Below the pieces are notes generated by a model, which ran no database searches, was not told the DNA's origin, and saw only the letters and a program-made list of their open reading frames with translations. This document shows positions 1 through 9,385 of a stretch of DNA of 64,000 nt, in pieces. Within the stretch, counting starts at the first letter, position 1, and each line of letters starts with the position of its first letter. Source of the stretch: Diospyros lotus. Lineage: Eukaryota > Streptophyta > Magnoliopsida > Ericales > Ebenaceae. Location of the stretch: positions 20,723,669 through 20,787,668 of the forward strand of contig NC_068344.1 in the NCBI RefSeq assembly GCF_014633365.1, read 5' to 3'. A program made the translations under genes and the position numbers.

Positions 1-890
1 AACATAAATTTCACAATGCATTCAAACAAACCTATGAATTAAATTAATAAATCTGTAAGTAAATAAAAGAATAGTGAATTGTCAATAACTAGTGTTCATA
101 ATTTATAATTTTCAAGTCAAAGCCAAAATTCCAAATTAGCTATTAACTTTAAGATATTCACAGCCTTAATGCAATATGCCATATTATTGATATGAATAAT
201 TTTGCAAGCACCAGTTTTGATATTGGTAAACTAAATAAAAGAAAATTTTAAAGATTATTTCATTATATGCTTGAGGTTAATAACACTTAAAAGAAACAAA
301 ATCCAAACAAAAATCAAATAGAAACCACACTAATTGAAGCAAGTTGGTTTGGCAAAATATTTATTCTGGAACAGAATATACATTGGCAAAGCAATGAATA
401 TCTATATATATATATAAAGATTAAAGAACAAAATATACACAGTCACATAACACACACACACATACAATAATAAATTATATACACATTACACAGTCACAAA
501 ACACACTCTACACACACATATAATATACATAGTCACGCTCATAGAACACACACACACACATACAATGATTAAAGAACAAAATATACAGTCACAGAACACA
601 CACACACATATAGTGTAATAGTAATAAATATATATATATATATAAAGAACAAAACATATACAGATGAAGATACTCACACAGTCACACTAAAATGAAGCAG
701 CAACTTAATCGAGTGTCGGCAGCGAAGGAGAAATAACTAGAAGAAGAAGAAGAAGAATAAAAGAGGGAAAATGGGCATTGGGTAAAGTTCCAACTTTTGG
801 GTGGGTTGCGTGAGAGGGCGGCACTGGCAGAGCAATTTCTGCTGTTAATTTTTTTTTTATATACACATATATATTCATAAACTTATAAAG
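1..890. other. AT-rich intergenic DNA, no gene seen
   Basis: This stretch is strongly AT-rich and holds only simple repeats, described separately. The short open frames are built from CA/TA dinucleotide runs and have no recognisable domain. A GAA-type purine run lies near 738-758. I see no promoter or coding signal that I would defend. Confidence 0.6.
405..680. repeat. Compound AC/TA microsatellite cluster
   Basis: Runs of ACACAC and TATATA alternate with a short phrase related to AACAAAATATACACAGTCAC. The phrase recurs about four times, near 430, 490, 580 and 650, so the tract is both a microsatellite and a small imperfect minisatellite. The open frame across it on the minus strand is low complexity and not a gene. 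Confidence 0.8.
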
Positions 891-958
891 AAATTTGGGC
901 CCCTCTCAATTATGAGCCCTGGGTTGTAGCCCTGGTGGCCCTGGCCCAAGGCCGACCC
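891..958 (-). mobile_element. Possible hAT-like transposon terminus
   Basis: Read on the minus strand, the segment starts CAGGGTCGGCCTTGGGCC and continues GC-rich into AT-rich DNA. Plant hAT-related elements often begin with CAGGG(C/T)CGGC. The partner end and an 8-bp target duplication were not found, so this is at best one end of a truncated copy. Confidence 0.3.
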
Positions 959-1329
959 TGATCATCATCATTCTATGCTCATACATATTCATATATTATT
1001 AAAAAAATTGATCCTGTTTTCTACCTTTTAAAAACTTTGTTCTTTAGTTATATAAACCAATGTTGTTGGAGGTTACGTTAGATTTAATATATAGAGAGAG
1101 AGGGGGGGGAGAGGGGCACCTTAAAGTTTGTTTTTCGAATGATTATGATGAATATATAGAAGCAAACCAAAAAAAAAAAAATAGTGTTAAAAAATTAGGT
1201 CCTAAAATACCTAAACTAAGGTGTAATAAGTATCTACAAACAACTCAAATTTTATTTCAAAATTTTAAATTTATCAATTTTATGTTTAAACTTCCATCAA
1301 TTGTATACAAATAAAGTCATTATGTACGC
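959..1329. other. Spacer with AG and poly-G runs, no gene seen
   Basis: An (AG)n run followed by a G run lies near 1,091-1,117, and a poly-A run near 1,168-1,180. The 84-codon open frame at 1,060-1,314 crosses these simple repeats and shows no domain. Confidence 0.5.
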
Positions 1330-1556
1330 CTAGAGTATGGTACAAGTGATAAACCTTTCAATTTTTCTTAAGAGTGGTAGATGATCAATTCTTGATGGAG
1401 GTAGAAATGTCCCATTTAGTGGGGAGTGATCGCGTATCTACTTGGAAGTATATAAACTTGCGACCGCATCCGATTTACTTAGAGGCCGATCTAGGAAGGA
1501 AGATTGGTCTCCTCCAGAATTAGGTGAGCGAAATCTGAAAACCTAGGTCAAAAAAA
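1330..1556 (+). mobile_element. SINE-like element, copy 1
   Basis: The segment ends in a poly-A-like tail, and its 3' half matches the downstream copy at 1,579-1,875. Both contain a 'GCATCC(G)GATTTAC(T/C)TAG' phrase, then a 'CCTAGG' phrase, then the A-rich tail. The 5' end has a phrase like GTATGGTACAAGTGATAAACC, which resembles a decayed tRNA-type A box. The copy is degraded and its target duplication is not clear. Confidence 0.4.
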
Positions 1557-1578
1557 TAAAAAAGAATAACGTTATTAT

Positions 1579-1875
1579 GCCCCCATGGGCATGGTGTGGT
1601 GGCAAAGCACTTAGAGTTTTACATTGAGTATTGGAGTTTAAATCAGTGCAACAACTTGGAAGGCAAAATTATTGTTGGAAGATAGCATTTAGCTAGAAGG
1701 CAACAGTAAGAGTGGAATGCAAGTCTTTCATGAACTGCACCGAATGTCCAGCTCTGAATCTGTATAGATTGTGTTCGCATCCGGATTTACCTAGGGAATG
1801 CATTAGAGAGAAAGGTCACCTGCACCTAGGAATTAGTCAGGAGAAACGCAGATACCCCAGGTAAATAAAAAAAAA
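1579..1875 (+). mobile_element. tRNA-derived SINE-like element, copy 2
   Basis: It begins with GGCATGGTGTGGTGGCAAAG, an A-box-like phrase. Near 1,631 follows GGAGTTTAAATCAG, a decayed B box (RNA polymerase III promoters use GGTTCGAANCC). It ends with GGTAAATAAAAAAAAAGG. Imperfect direct repeats flank it: GAATAACGTTATTA before and GAATAATGTCAATA after (11 of 14 positions), as expected for a target-site duplication made by LINE-type integration. No protein is encoded. The family was not identified. Confidence 0.5.
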
Positions 1876-1890
1876 GGAATAATGTCAATA

Positions 1891-2219
1891 CAATTCATCT
1901 AATAAAATTTCACTTTATTAGAATATGATGGCATGGCAGGTGAATTTTAATGGAGTATAATTGACAAAAAAGTGTTAATTATTAGAAACTATCCAACTTT
2001 GGGCAGTGCATCAATTCTATAACAAATTCTAAAAATTATTAATTTTATATTTAAACTTTCATATTTTACGAAACTATAAAAATTTACATAATTAATACTA
2101 TTTTAGTGTGTTAATTATTGATTTTTCTTTCAATTTTTAATACTTGATGATGTACAAAATTAGAATTTATCATTATGTGCATGGTTAAGTTTAAAAAATA
2201 CAAAAAAAAAATAATTAAT
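1891..2219. other. AT-rich spacer, nothing recognised
   Basis: This is AT-rich sequence with short homopolymer runs and no open frame of note, lying between the SINE-like copies and the LTR-like block. Confidence 0.5.
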
Positions 2220-3023
2220 TGGGGATATCCATAAAATGTGAAAGTGTTAACCTATCCCTGGAAGACAACTAATCCCATCTTGTTACGTGTCCTTATTAAT
2301 AAGCAACAACGAGATGACACATGTCCTTTCATCCAGTCAAGATTTCAAGAATAAACTCACAAAATTTGACTCATAGATCCTTGTCCTGGAGAACTCGACC
2401 CTTATCGGCACAACTCGAGATGAAACGAACCTAATAACCTTTGAGATAACTCCGAGAACCTCAGTTCATGTCATCAACTTGAGTTATTGAATCCCAAGAA
2501 CCTTGGAAATAACTCTAAGAACCTTGGCTCATGTCGCAAACCTAAGATATCCAAGATTGGGAACCTTGGAGATAACCTTGAAAATTTTGGCTCACGTTGC
2601 TCGCTCGAGGTATTAGAGCTTGGGAACCATGAAGATTTAACTTTAAATATCCCAATCCACTTTACTTTCATAGAATTCGATTCCTATTGGCTAAGCCTAG
2701 CACCATCTATATTTGTTTAAACGAATTCACCACCATTCTAAGGTAACCGTGTCTACTTGGTTTGACATATTCTCTGTCAGTTCAAGAAAACTAAGCCTAA
2801 AAATCTCAAAGATACCTCTAAGTATTCCATAACACTTTACCTATATAAAGGCCAAGACCCCCCATAAGTAAACCATCAAACTCTTATTGCTCATTGCACA
2901 TTTAATGCTCATTTATTCTACTAACCTGAATGTTAGATGATATACTAGGGTAACCAACCCTAGTCTTTCTTATAGGTGCTCGCATTTAGGAAAATTGTGG
3001 TGATTAGTCCAATAACCATCATC
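2220..3023 (+). repeat. Relic 5' LTR of a Ty3/gypsy (Tat-like) element
   Basis: The block sits immediately before a primer-binding-site-like sequence and a gag start. It holds a good TATA box (CTATATAAAG at 2,840-2,849), with a transcript start expected some 30 bases later. Upstream is an exact 63-bp tandem period, seen in the phrase AACCTT(T/G)GAGATAAC at about 2,436, 2,499, 2,562 and 2,625. Because 63 is a multiple of three, both strands stay open across it and give spurious frames. The left LTR edge is not defined and no 3' partner LTR was seen. Confidence 0.5.
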
Positions 3024-3026
3024 ATT

Positions 3027-3041
3027 TGGTGCCCATGATTG
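3027..3041 (+). other. Primer-binding-site-like sequence (Ty3/gypsy)
   Basis: TGGTGCCCATGATTG resembles the TGGCGCCCA... sites that follow 5' LTRs of plant Ty3/gypsy elements. It lies just after the LTR-like block and about 70 bases before the gag start, which is the expected order. Confidence 0.45.
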
Positions 3042-3108
3042 TCAAGACTACTTACCTTTTTTCCTCTTAGCACAATCGAGCCTACAACCACTTTAGTTGT
3101 TCAACATC

Positions 3109-3665
3109 ATGGTCCGACCAACTGACAACCAAACCAGTGGGAACAATCTTGAAAATCAACCACCACTGAAGAGTCCACCTCTAAAAGGAAACCCCCTACC
3201 ACTTAACCACCTTGCTCGATTGGAAGGCCAATTTTAATAGTTAATCTAGCTATTTGTGAGCTACATTCGCTAGAACGAGCAATAACAACAGTAAGATAAG
3301 TAGTAATAGTAGGATAATCGAAACTCCCACCACTCTGAGCATGAGCAACACCATTTGGAAGGGGAGGTTTCTACCTCTTTTCCTTCATAGAAGGCAAGAC
3401 TTCACAAGATAAGTGACCCTAGCTCTTAGAAAAGAATATAGTTGAGCTAAAGAAGAGAGAAAGGGAAGATTGAACTTTAAGATGAAGCTAACCCCTTAAC
3501 TGGGCCATTATAATCGAGGTGCCTCTTGAATGCTTCCACATCCCTTCCATCAAGCTTTATGATGGGATCATCAACTCAACTGACCATTTGGAACTCTTAT
3601 CTTCCCAAATGCTCTCATTTAGGCTTGTTAGCCCAAGTAATAAGGTAACCCAAAGGGGCAGTTGA
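3109..3665 (+). pseudogene. Degraded gag start of a Tat-like Ty3/gypsy element
   Basis: An ATG at 3,109 opens a frame beginning MVRPTDNQ, similar to the MVRTRN-type starts of plant Tat gag proteins. The frame is closed by stops after about 40 codons, and several more stops follow (near 3,235-3,300). No zinc knuckle, protease or RT follows, so the element is truncated around 3,660. Context (TATA, PBS, then gag) supports the call better than the protein does. Confidence 0.4.
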
Positions 3666-4834
3666 ATTGAGTTTTTAAAAATATTTGTTTTTCTTTCCAA
3701 TAGTAGTGTAAATTATGATAGAACAAACTTATGGTGGTGCAAATAAAATTAAAAATTTTATGTGTATTAGACATACACAACGGAAGCTATAAATACACAC
3801 ACATACATAGCTTGGAGATTTAAGTAATATGTTATTTCATCATATGAAATAAAATAAATGATATACTTGAAGCCCGATGTCAGGATGAGTATAGAAATTG
3901 TTTCTGCACTAAGATCAAATCCTCTTAATTGTGTGAAGGGCATAGTCTGTCCACACCTAGCGTATAATCTAGTATCAATTCATGCACCTCTTCTTATGCT
4001 AGCCTGAGGATTCTGAATAACTGGCACCTGTGTGTCTATTCTCGCATGACACTTATGCTTTGTTAAGTTTACTGTGGCAAAAATAGAAGAACAGAGGTAG
4101 CATAAGCCAAAATTACAGCCTCTGTAATCTCTAATTTACGTTTGAAATTGCTACCCGACCACCCCCACCTTTTCCTCAAATTTCATGCCTTGTGGACCAC
4201 AATAAGGAGGGTTGAGGCAGCACCAAGAGTTAACTCCCAACCGCAAGCCAATCAACTACTTACACTAAGGCAGCCGACTTTTAGTGCTCCAGCACACTAA
4301 TTGTTAATGTTCTATCATCAATAACACTTAATGACATATTTTTCTAAGACAAAATGGGTGCATAGTGCTAATACCAAATGCAATACTATATGATGTGTGA
4401 CTTTCTAAGTTCACTATTTGCTAGAAAACACATAGCACCAAAACATGTTTGGCACTAACTAACACTCATTTACCTATCACAGGAATCTCTCCATATCCCA
4501 GTGACGATCCGAGAGGTCCTGGGAAGGGTCGAGAAACGATCCAAGATAATATAGAAGATAATAAAGTTTAACTTTAAGTGAGTCTATTACAGTTGACGCT
4601 TCACGGCAAGAAATGATTCTCAAGTAGAAGGATTGTTTTCTTCCTTGTTAGTACCATAAAAATAAGAAATCAACAAACCACATGTAGTAGATAGGAAGAA
4701 AACTTATTATTGTTTTTGCATTATGTTATTTTGTTCACTTTTTTCAATTCAGTATCAAATAAGTGGTCACACCTCGAATCAAAACATTAAGCACCAACCG
4801 TGAACCACTCACAATATTGTTTTCAAAAAAATGT
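3666..4834. other. Unassigned AT-rich sequence between two retroelement relics
   Basis: No coding frame or terminal repeat was recognised. The segment 3,750-4,200 has the look of LTR or spacer sequence (for example a CTATAAATAC phrase near 3,789), but no boundary, PBS or target duplication could be found. Confidence 0.4.
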
Positions 4835-6206
4835 AAATTGATTTTCTTAATTAAAGCACAAACATTTTTTTTGAAAACTCATAAACTGGAGCTGTTTGTT
4901 TTATTAAATTTAAATGTGGAATGTTAATTCTCACCTCTTTAAACACCTCGAACATGTCTATTTTTTTGTAATCCCTTTCTAAACAGACCATCCTAAGGGA
5001 CATAAATTTAGGGTCAAGTTTGGATAGACCTGTGGTATTTTCACATTTTGACTCTCAGGTTTTATCATCTTCTTCCTCCCAGGCTTCTTCTATTCTCACG
5101 TCATTTTGGTCCAATTTTTATTCTATGATCGCTCGTACCATCCCAGGGTCATCGAGTTTCTTAATTGGTTCATCACTCCTAGGGATGGGGGTAGACTGGA
5201 CCAACTCTTGACCTATGGGTGCATTTAATGACAATTCCTCCACAAGACATTGATGCACCAAATTTTGATTGGGTTGGGTTGGAAACTCGCCAGGCTCACT
5301 CATGCTCAAGGTCTGTGTAAACTCAGTTAATTGTTCTAAAATGTCACCTATAACCCCAGTGGTATGTTTTTAAAATTCAACCACTTGTTCATTTAAAACT
5401 ATTTGACCTTCTATAAACTCCTGAAGGGTATCCGCTAAAGATTTCTCATACAGAGATTGATAAACATTGGATGTAAACCCTTGCTCTAATTCAAATTGAT
5501 GAGTTGGCAAAGGAAAATGTTCATGAAATTGAAAAACAGAATCATCGCTCCAAAAGGGAATTAGATCATCATTTGAATTGGGGTAAGCAAAAAAATTTGG
5601 GTCGTAACCTGACAAATAAAAATCGTCCCCCGAATTCTAAGAAGAATGAAATATATCCTTGATGCGGTGTGTTTGATAGTCAGAAGTTTATCCATTTGAA
5701 ATGTTCTTAAGGGCAGGAATGAGAAGACACAAATCTGTTCTATGAGTGGATGATTTGCACACTGAACATTTAATCTCTACCTTCTTGAAATTGTGAAAAT
5801 TTTCCAACTCTAACAACTCCACCTTTTGGGTTAAAGAATTCAACCTAGCACTAAGATCACCATCCTCCTTGAAATGCCTAAATTGTGAGTGGTCATGGTT
5901 TCTTATAGAGTCTACGGATGACAATTGACTAATGCATGGGTCAAGATTGAAGGTATGGTGATCGATCGGAAGTACTATGCATGATGGAGTGGTTTGCCTA
6001 GGAGGGTGAAGATAATCCCTAAGAGGCCTAAACATTTCTGGGTCCAAGAGATCTCGATCACCATGATCACTCCCATGAGCAGACATATTCTCATTATTTT
6101 GAGACATTAGTGATTGTAAAAGTGACAGTTCAGTTGCCGATAGGGAGTCTACAGAATGATATGAATGATTTTGCTGTTCTAGAGCTTTACTTGATTTAAG
6201 TGTCAT
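4835..6206 (-). pseudogene. Broken gag and gag-protease linker of an Athila-type Ty3/gypsy element
   Basis: Read leftward from the ATG at 6,206, the first 172 codons contain the phrase RDYLHPPRQTTPSCIVLP, typical of the N-terminal region of plant Athila-like gag. A heptad-like stretch (SLTQKVELLELENF) and a cysteine cluster CSVCKSSTHRTDLC follow. The frame is then broken. Further gag-like pieces lie at 5,370-5,615 and 5,118-5,309. The last piece, near 4,835-4,935, reads EVRINIPHLNLIKQ, equivalent to the conserved gag-to-protease linker of Athila elements. Nothing beyond the linker is present, so protease, RT and integrase are lost. Several stops and frame changes make it non-functional. Confidence 0.7.
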
Positions 6207-6292
6207 ACACAGTTCTAAAATTTAAAGAAACTATAACAACAACAAAGAAAACGAAGTTACCAAATTATTCTGATTATTTCCATGCCTAAATA

Positions 6293-6310
6293 TCCTTGGC
6301 AATGACGCTA
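6293..6310 (-). other. Primer-binding site of the minus-strand Athila-type relic
   Basis: On the minus strand the sequence reads TAGCGTCATTGCCAAGGA, close to the TGGCGYCRTTGCCGGGGA type found after Athila LTRs. It lies about 90 bases upstream of the gag ATG at 6,206 and just inside the LTR-like block to its right. That order fixes the orientation. Confidence 0.6.
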
Positions 6311-6315
6311 AAATT

Positions 6316-7440
6316 TATTGAGTCTCTCACCCTGCAATCAAAAATTTAATTAATTATTAATATGGGTGAGGCGTTTATACTCGCCAGTGTACTGGTGAAG
6401 GTGTAGTGCAAATTTAATTACTGGATGAGTTCAGGTTGATTCATTGGGAGATTAGTTATGAAAGGAAATAAGCATACCCCAATATTTTGGTTTTCAAACA
6501 TAATGTTAAAATTGTTGGCAAAATCAGAGTTCAAGAGATGTATTAAAAAGGTTACTGGGAATGAAAAATTCTTGGGTCAAGACAATTTCAGTACCAAAAC
6601 CAACTAATTCCCAAACAAACAGAGAGATGGAAACATCAATCTAACATAAATTTGAGGTTATGCCGTTAACTATATTCCAAGATATTGATAGTTCTTAATC
6701 TAGCAATCTGCATACATGGTGTGAGAGATTCTAAGTTAAGTAACTACCATAAATTGAAATGTAATTAACACACATTTAATGTTTTGCCAGTAATTGCAAT
6801 TCAAGATAATGATAATTCTAGGTCTAGCAATCTCCGTATATGGCATGAGAGATTCTAAGGTAAGCAATTACCATAAATCAAACTGTAATTAACAGACAGA
6901 AATTAAAGATATAGATTAATCATTTGAGCTTGGGTATGAAAGCATTTCCAGTTCTAATAATCTCCATACATGGCATGGAGACTCTAAGTTATGCTTATGC
7001 TCTAATCCAAACCCAAAGATCCAATATCCGCACATTGCTCAAATTAAATTAGACTGTTGTTACAACGTTGAGGTTCGACTCTCTTGGGAAATTAATGGCA
7101 TTGGACACTATCCTTGCCTTGGCCCAAGTTAGAAATTAGCCACACATCTTCAATGTAACAAAAGAACAATCATACAGAAAAGAAAACAAATAGGGAATGA
7201 AATTGCAGAAGATACAATTGCACAATTTAAATGAAATTGTAGAAATAGTAACTGATGTTGTATATAAATTGCACTAAATCATAACACGAGCTCTATTAAA
7301 CAAAGAAATAAGAATGTTGATTCAAACTAAAATAACAAAACAAATTATTGAAATCACTATCTCTAATTAACTGAAATGGAAATACAAACTAAAATAAAGG
7401 TGCGTTGAAATGAAATGAAATAATAGAATGTAAACTCTAC
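6316..7440 (-). repeat. LTR-like block of the minus-strand Athila-type relic
   Basis: This precedes the PBS in the minus orientation. It contains a degenerate block repeated three times (about 6,675-6,770, 6,795-6,895 and 6,935-7,015), each with a CATACATGGCATGGAGA-like phrase and ATTCTAAG(T/G)TAAG. Several phrases occur in the same order in the plus-strand block at 24,432-26,045, including ACTGAAATTGTCTTG, GGCGAGTAT, and a GGCAAGGATAGTGTC-like phrase. The two are therefore copies of one family. Exact ends and a target duplication were not found. Confidence 0.5.
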
Positions 7441-7533
7441 TATATTCTACCCTACTGAAAACCCTTAATCTGGAAAAGAAATCTTCTGTAAAAAAAAATC
7501 ATTATTTTTTCTTTTTGAAGACGACGATGCATG

Positions 7534-7542
7534 TTTATATAA
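7534..7542 (-). promoter_or_regulatory. TATA box in the copia LTR
   Basis: The minus strand reads ATTATATAAAC, at the promoter side of the short-motif array in this LTR. It would start a transcript running leftward. Confidence 0.45.
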
Positions 7543-7619
7543 TCTTCTTCTGCAAATGGCCATCATCGCAGAATGAATTACCATCATGTGCCACAACGTT
7601 CTTTTACGCAAGAATCTCT

Positions 7620-7910
7620 GAAACGGTCTTGAGATATTCGAATGTGCTGCTTGATATTCAGATGTGTTGCACATTTCTTGTCTCTGATATCCGAATACAT
7701 CATGTGATATCCGGATGGCTTGGGTGAATCTTTGTGTCTTGTATCCGAATGCTACAGTGATGCATTTGGATATGCTGGGCTTTGGACATCCAAATGAATT
7801 GCTTCATATCCAAATGGATTTGGTGGTCATCCGAATGTGTGCTTAGACATCTGAATGCTATGTTCCTTGTCATCTGAATATGATTCTTTTGAGTGCCACA
7901 CATCTGAATG
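7620..7910. repeat. Array of CATCCGAATG-like motifs in a copia LTR
   Basis: About a dozen spaced copies of a motif related to (A/G)TATCCGAATG or CATCCAAATG occur every 20-30 bases, for example near 7,636, 7,658, 7,687, 7,711, 7,744, 7,766, 7,789, 7,838 and 7,852. Variants differ mostly at the central CpG (CG, CA or TG). The spacers between copies are not conserved, so this is a dispersed motif array rather than an ordinary tandem repeat. Confidence 0.75.
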
Positions 7911-8519
7911 TATATCGTTTTCTTTCATAAATTCGAACATGAAGACTTGCAATCCGAGTATCCCTACAAGACATAGATTATTGATAATTTTAGCACATTG
8001 AATTAGTGAGAAGATGATGGAATTTAACATTTTTGGCCTCCAATCACCCATGTCATATGGTATGTGACTCACCATCCTTAATCATCAGTAACTCATATTG
8101 ATCAAGGTAGTAAACTTTGTGCTAGTCCATATTTGACTAATTAGATTCCCCATCTAATTAATCTAAGGAGTAGGAATCATTTAAGAAATCTTGTCATCAG
8201 AGAATCTCCTTTCATAATCTTAACACTTTAAGAATAAGACTCTCATATAGGAGATCTAGGGACTCATTCATATAACAAATTAGAGAGTTTATAAATGAAG
8301 ATAAACTTGCCATTTATAGATATATATATATATATACAAATATACATTAAATGTATTTATTACAAGCCCACTAAACGTCATCTAAATCTAGTATTAGGGC
8401 ACACATCACTAATAATCTCCCATTTACACTACTGTTAATTTAGAACAAATCTACAACTAATGTTTCACCATTGATAGGTATCAGATACACATCTTCTCAA
8501 GATGTCGATCCAACTGTGA

Positions 8520-9272
8520 CTAAGTCATGGCCTTGGTGAGTGGGTCAACTACATTATTAGCTGAATCTACTTTCTACATTTGCATATCCCCACATAATCT
8601 CTTAAATAAGATGAAACCAATGCTCAATGTGTTTGGATTTTTTATGAGACCTGAGTTCTTTTCTTTGTGTAATAGCCCCATTATTGTCACAATACAAAGG
8701 TACTAGTGACAGAATGGATGGAACCACACCAACTTTAGAAACAAATTTTTGAATCCAAGCAGCTTCCTTAGGAGCATCACATGCTACCACATATTCAGCT
8801 TCAATGGTTGAATCCGCTATGGATTCTTGCTTGGAACTTTTACAGGTCACAGCACCATCTTTCAAAAGAAACATAAAACCAAACATTGATTTATGATCAT
8901 CAATATCTAATTAAAAATATGAATTTGTGTACCTATTAATATGGATATCACTGTCTTTATAAACCAAGAGCGTATCTTTAGTTCTTCACAAATACTTCAG
9001 AATATGCTTCACTGCGATCTAGTGACTCTCAACAAGATTTGATTGATATCGACTAACAATGCTAATAGCGAATGCAATATCTGGTCTCATACGTATCATC
9101 GCATATAGAAGGCTCCCAACTGTCAAAGCTACAGTACCTTACTCATACGATCTCCCTTTTTAGGAGTGTTTGGGGACATACCTTTAGAGAGATGAATTTT
9201 AGGTCTGACAAGCAATTAACCTCTCTTGGAATTCAACATGCTAAACCTTTTAAGATCTTTTCTATGTACAAG
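8520..9272 (-). pseudogene. Ty1/copia RT C-terminus and RNase H remnant
   Basis: Read leftward, the part near 9,130-8,930 encodes a copia RT end with phrases such as MRPDIAFAISIVSRYQSN and VKHILKYL. The 8,602-8,886 frame encodes RNase H, with ADSTIEAEYVVACDA and PLYCDNNGAI followed by the SKHIEH...FHLI end. At least two in-frame stops occur in the RT part. The 5' portion is cut off exactly where CACTACAAGAA begins at 9,273, so a CACTA insertion truncates it in this window. The 3' LTR follows at 8,409. Confidence 0.75.
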
Positions 9273-9385
9273 CACTACAAGAATTTTAGTATATTGTGAC
9301 AAAGTAATTGTGATGGATTAAATTTTGTCACGAAAAGTATCTTTTTTGTGACAAAATAGAATTTTCTCATGCAAAATTTAAAAAG

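Larger units (their letters stand above)
7456..8409 (-). repeat. 3' LTR of a minus-strand Ty1/copia element
   Basis: The right edge fits an LTR start on the minus strand (TGATGTGTGCCC), preceded by a purine-rich tract reading AAATGGGAGATTAT (about 8,411-8,425). It follows copia RT/RNase H remains in the correct order. Inside are the repeated CATCCGAATG-type motif (7,620-7,910) and, downstream of it in the reading direction, a TATA box at 7,534-7,542. The left edge near 7,456 is a guess. Confidence 0.55.

Noticed and set aside
5020..5211. Plus-strand frame overlapping the Athila-type relic
   Set aside because: It is the antisense shadow of the minus-strand gag relic.
9072..9299. Plus-strand 75-codon frame
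   Set aside because: Antisense to copia RT and running into the CACTA terminus.
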